Assembly (NCBI GenBank): GCA_033060915.1
Contig: CM065390.1
Coordinates: 14,042,001-14,106,000 of the forward strand
Reading direction: 5' to 3'
DNA from: Euryodendron excelsum
Taxonomy: Eukaryota; Streptophyta; Magnoliopsida; Ericales; Pentaphylacaceae
DNA: 64,000 bases
A model generated the notes under the pieces. It saw nothing but the letters and a program-made list of their open reading frames with translations, had not been told where the DNA came from and made no database searches. The translations under genes were made by a program, and so were the position numbers. Every line of letters starts with the position of its first letter. Position 1 is the first letter of the stretch. Shown piece after piece: positions 25,541 through 38,700 of the stretch.

Positions 25541-26841
25541 GAGTTATGCCATACATTCTTAGCAATTTAACCAGTTTTTCAAAATTGGACAAACAGGTCG
25601 TTCCCAATGTCAAGTCTCACTACTCAACTCATAAGATAAAAACCTTAGCAATTCCTAATATTAGCCACCTATGGTCTAAGTGAAAAATCCCCAAAACAAA
25701 CGCCTTAATTTTTTTTGGTAAAAAATAAAATAAATTACAAAAGGCTTATTTTTGTAAATTACAAAGAAAAAAACTTGATATTTAGCATCTCATAGAACAA
25801 AACATGACTCCCAATCACAAAAGGTAGAAATGTCATCCCAAAAGATATGTATAGGAGAAGAAACTCCAAAAGGCTGATGGTGGCAGTAAAGTCAACACAA
25901 ACCTTAGTAGACGTAAAACCCTGAATTCAGAAAATTCTGAGGAATATCAAACATTACATATGCCAAAACAGCATCCAACCAACTAACCTAACACAGACAC
26001 TAGGCTTGGTTGAGTTGAGTTCAGCCATGGATGGAAGGAAAGGGGAACGAGTGGGGGAATATGCCCACCCCCACCCCTCCTTGCGCTCCAGAAATTTTGG
26101 AAAAAATGTAACCTATATCCTGTGGTTTGTCTTTAGTTTGAATACAAAACTTATCATACCTTTTCCAGCAGTTCAAATCTTCAAGAGGGGATCTTCGCAT
26201 ATTTTTTTTTTTTTTGGGTGTGTGAATGTCTCATTGACTAAAATTTTTATATCATGGCCTCTCATTATTGTTATTTCTCTTAAAATGGCTTATCAGGAAC
26301 CTTTTAAAAGGCTGTATTTTTTTATGAAAAGAATAGGAAAATGTCACAAACTATTAAGTACACTTTCTGTATTAAAAATAAAATAATCATTTATTCCTTA
26401 TTCCTTAAAAATATATGAATTGGGAAAAAATAAGGGAGAAACAAAATGAACAACCTTCAATCATTCTACATAAAATAAAAAAAATGCAGAAAACTTTCTT
26501 AGTTCATTATGATTCAAACTTTAAAAGATACCTATTGAAGCGGTTTAAGCATGATGTGATTTTTCTAATGAAATATGATTTTTTTTTCTTTTCAATTTGA
26601 GATCTTACATGACATACAAATTTGTGTTATTATCCTCTCTTTTTTTTGGTTTGATAACTTATGATAACCACTGTGATTCTTTTTTTGGTTAGAACCATTA
26701 CAACTATCAAGGAAGGACTGACATGAAGGGCCGGCAGGGTCCACAGCCCCTCAAAAGTTCTAAAAATTCTATTGGTATGCTATGTATTTTGGGTATTTAG
26801 CAGGAGAAATGGTATATCCCTTTCCCTATATCCCTTTCCCC

Positions 26842-26842
<1 letters not shown>

Positions 26843-26899
<57 letters not shown>

Positions 26900-26907
26900 A
26901 AAAAAAA
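26843..26907. repeat. 47-nt poly(C) tract joined to 18-nt poly(A)
   Basis: An uninterrupted C run (26843-26889) passes directly into an A run (26890-26907), preceded by repeats of TATCCCTTTCCC. The length of such runs in an assembly is unreliable. Confidence 0.9.
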
Positions 26908-27421
26908 CCCAAAAAAGAAATAAAGAAATAAAGAAATGTTACCTTGCCCCTTCAAAGTTCAAAATTTTTTACTTAGATCCTTGTATTTCTCAGGATCTGT
27001 GACAAAAATAGCATATTAGCCCTCCTAAAATACATTATTTTACCTTGTTCTCGTTCTAAAAGTTTCTCCTAATTTTTTTTACTCATTTCAAGATTTGTCA
27101 TTAATCATCCAGCAAGCATGCATCCATGCACGCACTCTCCTTTACGAAGTTTAGGTTTCGTTGTTGAAATATAGGATAAGAATATTGTAATAACATAAAT
27201 CACGCAATATTCAGCCACTTCACAGGACGTAACAGTAAGTTTCAAAAAATGGAATTCCGTACTCAATATGGTTAGAAGATAGTTCATTACCTTCATCATT
27301 TTGTCAGGCAAGGTTCCTCGATATGCCGGGGACAAAGTTGCAGGGACAACTATGCATGCCGAAGAAATGGGACAAGCAGTGAGCTACTGAGATTGCAGAA
27401 TCTCCCCATAATTCCTTTGGC

Positions 27422-30400
27422 TTACAAAGAACTCAACAATGCAAGGAATTCCACAGGTTCTTCACCTTCCTTAACAATCTGTTTCACATCCATCAGAAGT
27501 GCATGGTCAGAATCCTACAGCTGATAAGAGAGTTGCACCAATTGATGGCATGTGTCATGCCAGCTAACATTCAAAAAGAGAACAAAGAATAAACAGGATA
27601 ATAAAAAAGCTGGCAGAAGGGAAGGCCCATAGGGTAATTTCTAGAAGTTTTACATGAGACTTCCGGTTTCTACCATCTTTGTATAGGCCCCTTGATGTAA
27701 AATAAGCACACAGTTGAGTGAAACAGCTTTTCTTGACAAATGAGAAGGGAAATCTTCTATAGGTTTCAGCGTGAATCTCAAACAAACTCTCATTGACTAA
27801 GGTCCTCTTCTCCACAATTTGTCCTTCTCCTTCCTATATTTTCTTCTTTTGCGGAACTACTAATAGTGTTGTCCACTCTCCTTTCACACACAACCTAATC
27901 TATCTTACCTGAATAATCCTTCTAGTTCAGCCTTCGAACCTAAACACCTAGGAATGATGGTAGTAACAATAACACTGGATGACCAGGAGGCTAATTAGAA
28001 TAGAAAAACATTAGTCAGCTAACCATGGAATATCACACATTGAAAAATCAAAGAGAGATTCAACAATTAAAGAAAGATCGATTCTTTGGGATCCTTCCTT
28101 TCTTCAAATGAACGAACAGATATAGAACCAGACCAATTCCTGAATGTCTTTCATACAAATGCATTGTGTTTTTTTTATTAACACCAGTAAGAAGAAATGC
28201 ATTAGAATCTATTGGCAGATACAATGGAAACAAACCTATGTCTCCAGGCTCGAACTATCTTGGTTTTTCTCTACATACCTCAATCCATATTAAGTTCCAT
28301 GCAACCCAGCAACACCGTACAATTCTGGTTTCATCCATTACCACTACATCAAGGGAGAGCGGAGCCATAATTATCACCATAATAGGCGTATATATTCTAA
28401 AGAGATAAGAATTTAAAGTTATTAACCACTACTGGTCTGCCCCAAGTCAAGAGTTTTTCCAAGTAAAAATAATGAGGCGTAATATACATTTGCAGCATCT
28501 TCTATTTTAGCAGTGGGGAACCGGGAGTTCTATGAAAAATTGGCGAGGTTAACATGACCACAAAATCCTTCTCCTTGAGTATCGTTGGTGACATTCTAGC
28601 AATTCTTTTTTGAAAACATTTTCTTTCCTTGATTCCATCCATTTGCCATACAATCTTATTGTTATATAAATTTCTTTCTGATGTGATCACAAATACATTG
28701 TGAAGCTTAAAAGGAGGTCCAACATACTGTAATCTGACTCGTTTTGATCTGATTCTGCTCAACTGTTTGCAAGAACAATAAGGATCTGTGTACCATGTTC
28801 CCATACAATTATTGGGGAGCTTAAAGACCTCTCACACATGTTAAATTCCATTCCAAGCATGGAAAGCCAAATTCATGTTTGGTACAACTTCAACTAAGGT
28901 ACAATGAAACCCAACAATCCCAAATACTAGTAACTAATTTTTATTTTCTTAAGTTATCCTTCTATATTATTACATCATGAAGCAACAGTATAGTTAACAA
29001 TTAAAATGCAATCCACCACGAGCGTAGGCAATATAGAGAAGTGAAAAAACAACATAAATCAAATTGAAACTCCAAAGAAGATACAAACCTTAATGTCAGT
29101 GTCCTCTGGCAGACCCATTTGAGTAAGAACATCAGAACTAGCTTGATTCCAGTCAATCTCTTCTAGAACACGCAACTCTCTGGTGGTTCCTAGTAGAATG
29201 TTGTTTTTACCATCACTGAAAGATTTTCCTACCCAAAAATACAGAATTCTATCCTTAATTTTGCCTAAACCTGAACTTGAAGCAACAAAAATGAAAGCAG
29301 CATCAGAGTCCAAATCATGAGCACCAAATGTCACAACCTTTTCCAAGCTGGGCCAGCAATATATCACTGGTTGTGAAGGGTTACAGCCTGCTGAACCACT
29401 GGCCAATAATCCAGTAAAGCCAGACAACCTCTTTCCCAAAGGATGATTTCTGCATCGTTCATCAGAAGTTTTGATGAAAGCAGCTTGCTCATCACATGAA
29501 TCAGCACTAGCTACTCTACATAAAGATCCTTGTAACTCACATTCTCGACTTGAATCTCCTTCTCCCTTCGGCTCTAAACAATTTTCTGTTTTATGTGGTT
29601 CACAAATAGAGCTATTGCTGTTTCTACTAATATAATTATGTTGAATGGTGAGATAACTTGAGGGGACATCTTTTCCCCTTGAATCACCAGTCTGCACTGG
29701 CAGCGTGAGACACTTTGATAAGCTACCTCTGCGCTCCGCAATAGAAAGTGGAGATCTTTTAGATGGAAACAATGTTGATTGAGAACGAGGCCCTGAAGTA
29801 AAATTAACGTCAATAAATTCTGAAGTTCTAGTTATGGATTGAGGAGAAAGTTTGGATGAGGGGAGGAATGAATCAGAGAAACTACACAGGGTTGAAGATG
29901 GTGTATGAGAACATGGCACTGTTGAGGGAGACACTACAGGGGAATCCGAGAAGTACTTCGAACTGATGCTTGAATCAGAAGAGATTGAGTCTGGAGAGAG
30001 ATAAGGAGGGGAAAAGGAAGAAGATGAAGATGACGATGACACTGATGATGGCAATGTTGCCGACAACAAATTTGCAGTAGAATGTAATGATTTGGTCACA
30101 GAATTATAACCACCTACTATCAACATGGAACCTGGGTAGACTCTGGAGAGAGCCAACTTTGAACCTGTGACAAAGTCCTTCATATTGCCAGAAGCAAACT
30201 TACGCCTCAGCACACTCCAACTGCTTTCTCTTGCAGGAAGATGAGTTTCATGTTCGGTCTCAGATGATGAGAATGGAGGCACAAAGCCCCCCTTGATTGC
30301 TTTTCGGAAAATCTCAAAGTCTATATCATAGGAATCCACTTTTCTCTCACCTGGGCAAATTTCAATTGATGATTCAACAACATCCACCCCATTACTAGAT

Positions 30401-31617
30401 TTATCCATCAAAGGTTGAGGCTTGGAGAAAGCGTCCCAAAAATATGGTGGCTCTTCCCCTTCCTGGATCATTACTATAGGCCCCTGCAATTTTTCATACC
30501 GAACAATTTGGCAAACAGCTCCTCTGGCATCCCTTTCCACAATGGCTTCACATTTCTTACCAATCCAAACATAAATAGTAGAAGGTATATGAATGATAAA
30601 TGCACCTCTCGAATCCAGAGCCGACGGAGAAGGATCATTCAACATTTTTGGGACAAGATGCAAAGGATCATATGGTGAGTGTGGGGCAATCCTATACATA
30701 CTCAATAACGAACTGGGGCTCAGAGGAAAAGCATGCACCCTTTTCTGGCACTGTAACAACTGGCACGCAAAACCCATATTAGGATCAGCAATCCCCCTAG
30801 CCGCCTTCACATACTGAAACGCATCATCAAAGCTTTGCCCTTCTCTCCACATAAGATAAGCGATTACCAATGAAGTGGACCGGGAGACCCCTTGACAACA
30901 ATGAACAAAAACTCTTCCAGCTTGTTCCCTGACATCTTCGAAGTAATCAAAAACATCATATAATATGCTAGTAATATCTTCTGAGGGGCTATCCTGCAAC
31001 CACAGAGTTCTGTATACAAAATCAGCTTTAAAATACTCAGGGCAAACAAAACCCACACAATTAAGAACATGGGTAATCCCCTTGTGTTTGAGTATATCCC
31101 TATCTTTCGCAACCGTATCCCCACCTAGATATATATGTTCTGCCACCTTGGAACACTCTTTATCAAAGAATGCAATCTTTTCCCTTTTAACAAGCCCCAT
31201 GTTCTTGTCCAAATTTGTTTGGATTGTCGACAAATCAAGTTTCAATCTTTCCCCACTCTTGTTCAAATCTTTCCCACCCGGAGTGGTAGGAACTGGCCAT
31301 TCCCCAACATCATCCGACCCCGCCTTTGGCCATTCATCTAAGCTCCGGCGAGCAATCGCCAGTGGCTGCAATGGTGGCAAACATGACCGAGCCTTCCAAT
31401 TCTGTTGGGATCTCGGGGTTAACGGAGCAGGAAACCTCCGGCTTTGCCCACCGTTACTCCCATTTGGATCTATACCATCTCTATCATTGTCATTGTTCAA
31501 AGGTGACCGGGAAGAGGACCACGATGCCGACCGCCAAAAGGTTTTCCGGGCTTCAGAAACCTGGCACGGCCCCTGAGAGCCCGCACCAGCTAAGGCGGCA
31601 TCCTCCTTACCCAACAT
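27422..31617 (-). CDS. MKP1: MAP kinase phosphatase 1 (dual-specificity phosphatase)
   Basis: Dual-specificity phosphatase that dephosphorylates and inactivates stress MAP kinases (MPK3/MPK6 in Arabidopsis). Coding exon 1 is 29089-31617 (843 codons) and exon 2 is 27422-27478 (18 codons plus stop), giving 861 residues; Arabidopsis MKP1 has about 784. The start ATG at 31617 follows an in-frame TAA. After the N-terminal ARKTFWRSASWSSSR segment, the phosphatase domain (about 155-300) carries the catalytic loop VHCCQGVSRS, with Cys240 nucleophile in HCx5R. A gelsolin-like segment follows (IIHIPSTIYVWIGKKCEAI), then a long serine-rich region (SSVSSSSSSSSFSPP) and a second conserved block near the C-terminus (FIFVASSSGLGKIKDRILYF). 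Exon 2 encodes IVKEGEEPVEFLALLSSL, the conserved tail, behind a 1.6-kb intron. Confidence 0.95.
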
Positions 31618-31746
31618 GCCCACTTCAAATCCTAATTACCAATGTATCAACCACTAAAACCCTAATTTTTCTCTGATTGGTTTGGAGACAGTGGACCAAG
31701 GCCACATCTGGCTAAGCAGAAACGGAACAGAGAATAGCAAACGTAC

Positions 31747-31940
31747 CTGATTTCAAGTCCATAGATTTCACCTGCGAGTTTAATAGATCAACAAATCAAC
31801 CGAGTATAAGAAACAACACGAGAGAGAAGTAGACTGCTAGGTATGCGACTTACATAACCACAAAGTGCACACACGCTAACGCAACCATATATATATATAC
31901 ATATATATGTATGAGAGAGAGAGAGAGAGAGAGAGAGATG
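31747..31940 (-). promoter_or_regulatory. MKP1 5' leader exon and core promoter region (inferred)
   Basis: On the gene strand a strong donor (GAAATCAG/GTACGT, boundary 31747/31746) suggests a leader intron between here and the ATG. Upstream lie an (AT)n stretch (31887-31910) that could serve as TATA and a (GA)n/(CT)n microsatellite (31912-31938). The leader acceptor close to the ATG is uncertain. Confidence 0.45.
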
Positions 31941-32219
31941 ATGGAGTATGCGTCAATTTCAAATAGGATAATAGAACTCTCCCTCTCTCTCTCTCTCTGT
32001 CTAGTCATGTGAAGCCTGAAGACTAATAAGTTAATAACAAGGAAATCTCTCCTCTCACCCTCCCACCCTCCCTGATATCTCACCCCATGATTTGGTCATT
32101 AAAAATTTTTAATTTTTTTATTTTGTCCATAACTTTATTCTCTTAATTTAATATTTTTATTTACTCTAATTTTTTTAATAATTTTTTCTCTTTTACTCCT
32201 ACCTCTTAATTTTTTTTTA

Positions 32220-32410
32220 CTCTCACATCCTGAATTTTTATATAAATTAAATTTTTATGATCAAATTTTATAATTTCTTTTACTCCCACTTTTTAACTTT
32301 TTACTAAAAAAAATTTAATCAAAATTTTTAATTTCTTTTTACTCTCACCTCCTCAATTTTTATATAAATAAAATTTTTATAATTAAATTTTATAATTTTT
32401 TTTACTCTCA
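32220..32410. repeat. AT-rich tandem repeat, about 122-bp period
   Basis: Two copies of a unit containing TTTTTATATAAATTAAATTT and ATCAAATTTTATAATTTCTT (about 32220-32289 and 32342-32410), each flanked by TACTCTCAC-type words. Confidence 0.7.
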
Positions 32411-32411
32411 C

Positions 32412-32960
32412 TCACTGATGTGACCTTTATTTTTATTTTTTTAAAAAATCAAATTAACTAAAACAAAATAAAAATAAAACAACAAATAAAAAAATAACAA
32501 ATTCTTTCTTAATCAGTGATAAATTTAGGTGTATAGAGAAAGCCATATCCGAATAGAAAATCTTATTCGAACAGAAAATCTCTGATCTCATATTCCCTAA
32601 CAATCCGACTCACTGATGTGATTTTTTTTTTATTTAAAAAATTCAAATTAATCAAAACAAAATAAAAATAAAATAACAAATAAAAAATAATAAATGTTTG
32701 TCTGATTAGTGGTAAATTTAAGTGTATAGAGAGAGACATATTCGAACAAAAAATCTCTAATCTCATATTTATTAACAATTCTATTTATTGATGTGACTCT
32801 TATTTATTTTTTTTTTGTAAAAAAACTAAATTAATCAAAATAAAATAACAAATAAAATATAAACTATTAATATATATTTAACTCACAAATAAAACAAATA
32901 AACGGTTTCTTAACTACCAATAACACTTAAGGACAAAATAAGACAAAAAATTCACTCGGT
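32412..32960. repeat. AT-rich tandem repeat, about 175-200-bp period
   Basis: Units start at ACTGATGTGACC (32414), ACTGATGTGATT (32612) and ATTGATGTGACT (32787). Each is followed by an A-rich AATCAAAACAAAATAAAAAT-like stretch; the first two also share GTGTATAGAGA and AATCTCTGATCTCATATT words. About two and a half copies. Confidence 0.75.
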
Positions 32961-35793
32961 AGTTCCATCATCCCACCTCCCGCGTCAGGGGTGAGAGTAA
33001 TAACTCTCCAATAACAATGCGCTTTCCTCTGTCCTCCCTTTCTCTTTTTCTTTATGTTCCCCTTTCACTCTTTTTGGCCTCTCCACTAGAAATCCCACGT
33101 TGGATTTGGATTCTCGTTACAAACTCAGGTTCTCTGAAACGACCGCGTTATTACCTTCGACTAAAGGGTAATTACACTTACCTTTAACGAAAATTACATA
33201 ACAAAAATTATGTAAATTTCATACATTACATATATAATGACATATCACAAAAAAATTATGGGGTCCACATAATTACTGGGCCACCCCTAGAAAAATCTAG
33301 CCTTTAAGATTTTTTCCTAATCAAAAGAAACTTTCCAATTTTGTGATGGCTATCTTTTTATTTTATATTTTGGTCCAGTCTGATGGCTTATCAAGCACTT
33401 CTATAACAATCCAATAACGGGCCAATTCCATGGCTGGAATCAGAATATAAAATAGAAACTTGTTCTCATGTTTAAGCTGAAAAACAAAGTTTTTTTTTTT
33501 TCTTTGAAAAATACTTCAAAAAGAATGAGTTTGCAAAAGTAATTGAAAACCTCGCTCATGAATTCCGTTCAAAAAATCTCAAATTCTTGCACTGTTGAAG
33601 CTAATTGAATACATTTTTGAGGTTAAAGATGCCTAAAACTTCCATTATTTTCCTGTTTTATTTTTTAAAAAATTACAGCTAAAATACACAATGGTGTGAG
33701 ATTGATCAAATCTAATTTTCACCTCACTCGTTGGATACTAAGGTTTTAACAGTTAAAACAGCTTTCTAGTAGGTATGAATAACAAAAGAGCTCGATCTCT
33801 AATTCCATAAATACAAATCGAGAAAGCACATCGTCAAGAAGGAAACCAGTGCGCAGAGTCTGCGGACTAGCAAATACGGAGTGGAACAAGTAAGAACTTC
33901 CTAGCAAAGAACTTCTTTCGAAAGGGCTTAGTCCCTCCTGTATTCAGATTCTGATGTACCCAAAAACACAAGAAGAAGAAGAAGAAGAAAGAGATAACAG
34001 GAGCTATAGGATCTTGAGACTCAAATGGTAGCTACCCAAGAAGATATTGGGTTAACAACCAAAAATGCTTTGGTTGTTGATTTGAAGACACCTTCAGATA
34101 TATATTAATATTATATATGTACGTATGCATGTCTGTATACCTATCAATGCTCTAAAAGGTGTTTGTAAACGTTCTTTTCGTTTTTTGTTCTTCCATTTTT
34201 CCTGAAGAAGAAGAAGAGGCTTTGGAAATACAAAAACAAGCAGAAATAGCATACAAAGTATGAGAAGAAGGTGAAGGTGAGTATATATATATATCAACCA
34301 CCAAGTAAGGCTACTTCGAAGTCAGTGGTATACAGTCAACAAAAGTGATATGTCACCTTTTTCTTCTTCAATACATATATGCTTTTTTGTTTTGTATCAC
34401 TGCTTTCATGTATGTTTCTCGTTAATCCCTTATCATTAAAAACCTATGGTGGAGAAAATCAACATAATGGAGGATAAGGTATTGAAAAAAACCAACAGGA
34501 AAAAATAAATCTGCCAAATCAACTACAAATAATTTGATTTGAAGGTTCATTGAGTTGAGTGGAATTATGTGACAAGAAGGACGACAATGGAGGCATAGTT
34601 CCATGAACAGCACTGTCGAGAAAAACATACCTTCACAGAGGCGCGTGCATTCAAGGCTTTCTCTTCCATTTGTTCCTAATCACAGCATAGAGATTCCTGG
34701 CTATGGGTATCCAAAGAACATTAAGCATGATAAAGAAAACCTACAGCATAAGCAGATGATTTAGGACAAGTTAAAGAAGGCCACTTCTGCAAGTTTTTGT
34801 TCTGTTAAGTGTTCTGATTTATGACTATCACTCTCCACTGTCAATGAAAAGAACAGAAGCTCATAAGTGGTGATGATGGACATACGACTCAAGTCTTTGC
34901 AAGACTGATCCTTGTTGAACCTAGGAATACAGGGCCTAAGGGATGCACACAGGCAACCTCAGAAGTCTATTGACTACTTTTAACTGGGAAGTTAAACAGT
35001 AGAGAGACGGCACAAAAAATAGAGGAGCATATCTGTGGATTAGTTTGGTCATCTATGCAATCTTAAAGTTTTAAGACTTTGTTGCTGTTCCAAGTCATTC
35101 TAGTCACGCAAAGTCCTCAGACTAAATTTCTGAACTTAGTAGGAGGACCTTAAGTCAAGCTTACCTGAGAAATTAGAAAGACCCCTATACACAAAGATTC
35201 AGTCAGCAACATTGAAGTCAACTGACAAGAAGTTGAATTCAAGCTAGAACATAATTGAATAGAAAAGTTCAGCCTATGACTATGTCAACAGTAATTCTTA
35301 CCATTTACAGGTTTTCTTTGGATTATTTGACAAGGTCAGCTATGTTCCCACAATTTTTCAAGGTCTTTCTTGCGGATAGCCCGCCCATGGCAGGAAAACC
35401 TCCCCTTCTAGTAAGGTGGATCAATTTTCTCCTAAAGTGTCCCAAGGACGCATTTATTTGTGTAAGCAAAGTTAAAAAGGGGCAGTTTCCCTCAAAATCA
35501 TAAATATGCTTTCATATAGATTAAGCAAGTAAATTGGAAGAAAAAAAATCAAGAAAATAACATTAATACTCCATGTTATTACAACAACAACATCATCTCC
35601 AAATTACAGCGACTAGATCAGATGCACTTAATCATAAAAGCAACAGTATCTTGACATTAACAACCAAAAGATATCAAACCACTAAGGGATGTTGCACTGA
35701 AGCAACGAAATTGACCTTCTGGAAAGCCCGTACATTGTACAGAATGTTGAAAGCAGCTTCAAAGGTATGACATTACCTGACAGGCTAATAGAA

Positions 35794-38700
35794 TTATTGC
35801 TCATAGCATGAGCCTGGGCCACTTGGAGGACTTCGAGCATACTTATTTGTAACTGGAGCAGCGTGAACCCCGCGCCTAGTCAAGAGACATCTGAAGTATT
35901 GCAGCCTCGGTAATGCAGTTATGGCAAGATTTCCAGTAGATATGGCCTCTCTCTTGCTCCATAAACGCTCTAAAGAGGAAAACAAAGTCAGTGTTACTAG
36001 GATGTTTCACAGTCCCCCAAAAAAAAAAGAAAAAGGAAAAAGAAAAGGCCTTGCAAAAGGAAAGGATAGAGGGAAAAAAAAAAATCTAAGAAAAAGAAAA
36101 AATATATGCCTTGCAAAAAGAAATAATATCCACTATTATCCAAACCTGCAAACATGCTATAATAAAGTATCATGAGAAGAAGGATACAAATCCAAGATAA
36201 AAACAACAAATGGGACGTGTGAATCCCCAAAAGCGTGATGGTATTACCGATTGGTAAACTTAAATCAAGGCAACTCAACAAGCTTTTACCGTAACTACTT
36301 AGGGTCAGCTAGAAGGCTTGGTCATCTCTATTTTTTTCCTTTTGATAAGTAAGATAATTGTATTTATAATAGCACAAAAAGGAGCAAAACCTCTTTACAT
36401 CAAAAGTATACAAAACAAAACCATATAGCAGCTACTAAGCTCTCCTATAAAATCCACCAAATAGAAATACCTGTCAAAAATTTACTTTTAGTCAAAATCG
36501 AAAAGAATAAAGTGAACTCATCATATGCCCATGGATAGCAATCCTAACGTCCTCGAAAGTGTGCAAGTCCTCTCCCTCCATAACCTCATCAACATATAGC
36601 CCTTATCTTCCAAGCCTTCCTCCTCCTAGGAAGACACCCATTTGTTCAAGTCTCTCAAAATTGGAGAATGGAGCCTGACATCACCCAAACCAGTCCAAAA
36701 ATGGTGAACAACATACTCCTGCAGTCTTTAGCCACCTCATTGTGAAACAATAACTCAATAAGTGACTCATAGACTCCTCTGTCTTCCTACGCATAGAGCA
36801 CCATTTGGAAGCAAAAAGCCTCTCTTCCCCTCTTACCTATTGTGAGGATAGAATCCAAAGCCACTATTCAAATAAAGAGAGACACCTTTGTTGGAATCCC
36901 GAACCATGATATGCTTTTCCAAGTAAAACTTTATCTCTACCTCCAACGAGAATAGAATGATAAGATTTCCCTTTGTCCTTCCATTCTATCTGATGCAGGA
37001 GCAACAAGACGAAATGTCAAAAACATATCCTAAGAAATCACAAGTCATTACCTTTTTAATGTGGGTGTATTTTACTGATTTTAGAGTTGGGGCTATTTAT
37101 TTTGTTTTCTTTCATTTCTTTTTATTCGTTAGGATGAGTTTTAAGCCATTATAAGAGATCTCGAAAGTTGTTTTGGTGAACATTTTATTCTTAGAAATTC
37201 TACGCTCTCCAATTTCCACTTCGGTTTAGTTTCCTATTTTAAGAGTTCCATTCTAAGTTGGTGGGGAGTCATTTATTAGGCTACAATCCCGAGTTTTTTT
37301 TTTGTTTAGAAACTGTCTGCTTTGTTGGAGTTCCAGTCTTATATGTTTCAGCATTAATGAGTCAATTTTTATATGGGTTTCTGATATCTGTACAAAGGGT
37401 CTCTAGCTATAAAACGAAATTTAGAGTTGAGTGGAAGCATTTTCTTGGTTGAAGTATGAGTGGAAGTCATTTGTCGATTTGAGTGTGAATCTCAATCCAT
37501 CCCTCATGGAGTAAGGTACTTTTCCATTTCTTTATACTGTTTACATCAATTAAATCATCCAAATATAAATCTCACTATTGAAATCCATTGTTTTCATAAA
37601 ACCTAAGCCCATTCCTTTGCTCAAATCTTCAAACCCACCACTTTTCTCCTAGAATGTAGGCCAACAATGCTAAATACCAAGCTGTCTTGTGTCACCATCT
37701 CAAGTGCAAGTCACAACTGCAAATTATTATATACATAGGCTTTAAGCAAAACAATGTAATTTGTCTTTCTTTGCTCTATGTGTTTGTAATTTTGCTTTAT
37801 TTCATTAAATTCATTCCAGATCCTAATCTTGGATCTGTTGCAAGAATAAGAGTAAAGTGCTGATTCAGTTAAAACGTTTCTTGGGTTTTGAAGCTATTTC
37901 TATCGAAAATGCCGTAATCCCAGAAATTTGAATGAGTTGTTCCCGTGTCTCACACCATGACTCTGACGAAAAATACTTGGAGATAGAGGAGAAGACTGTG
38001 GAAAAAATTCTTGCTTATAGAAAATTTGCAGCAGAATCAACCTATCTACCTCTAACATAAATAATAAAATTAAATAACCGAAGTCGGTCTTCTAACAAAA
38101 CGATCATCCTTTCTCAAAAATCCACAACCTCCTGAAACTGAACACCTAACTTGTTCCAAGCTCACTTACATCTCTCATCTTACTTGCTCTCAAGCATTTT
38201 AGCATCAAAAACCTTCCGATTTGAACATTAAAGATAATTAATTGTATTTCTTCTAGACACCCTTTCGAAGTTTCCAAATCCAAGAATTATTTTGAAGACA
38301 AATCACCAAAATACCTAAAGGGAAAGAGCAGCATGGATGTTCAAAAGGTTCAGGGAGGGCACTCACACACCGATTGGTGCTTGGACATCCCAAGAACATG
38401 GAATCAGTCCATTTCCGATAGACTTTGGAACCCAAGGAAAAAATAAGAGGGGGAAAATACCCTAAAATAAAAAAGTAGGTGCTGACTTGCTTCGAAGTGA
38501 AGAATATAACAACTTCGTAATGATGCACTGTAAATGCAACAAACTAGATGCATGTAAATTGCAATTACTGGCTAAAGCACTGACATGCATTGCAGAGAAT
38601 GGAAAGAAAGGAAGAAGAAAAACTAATTTACTGAAAATTTTAAAGCAGCTCTTATGTATTCAAAACATGTTTTTATAATATATATATAACAATCAAGAAC

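Larger units (their letters stand above)
23851..27421. other. Intergenic between GT14 gene and MKP1
   Basis: No convincing gene. It contains an imperfect hairpin (23915-23964), a duplicated segment (25275-25540), and a poly(C)/poly(A) tract (26843-26907). The final few hundred bases are the likely 3' UTR of MKP1. Open frames are short and lack family motifs. Confidence 0.55.
31941..35793. other. Intergenic between MKP1 and HEXO1
   Basis: No gene recognised. It includes a CT run (31980-31999), two families of AT-rich tandem repeats (32220-32410 and 32412-32960), a GAA microsatellite (33970-33990), and a short perfect hairpin (34054-34078). The sequence next to 35793 is the probable HEXO1 3' UTR. 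Confidence 0.5.

Noticed and set aside
26772..27002. Frame with a polyproline run
   Set aside because: The prolines come from the poly(C) tract; nothing around it resembles a gene.
30965..31576. 203-codon open frame opposite MKP1
   Set aside because: It is antisense shadow of the MKP1 coding exon, with no family motif and no splice structure.
37258..37452. 64-codon frame in HEXO1 intron 14
   Set aside because: Short, hydrophobic by chance, without motif; it lies in transposon-rich intron sequence.
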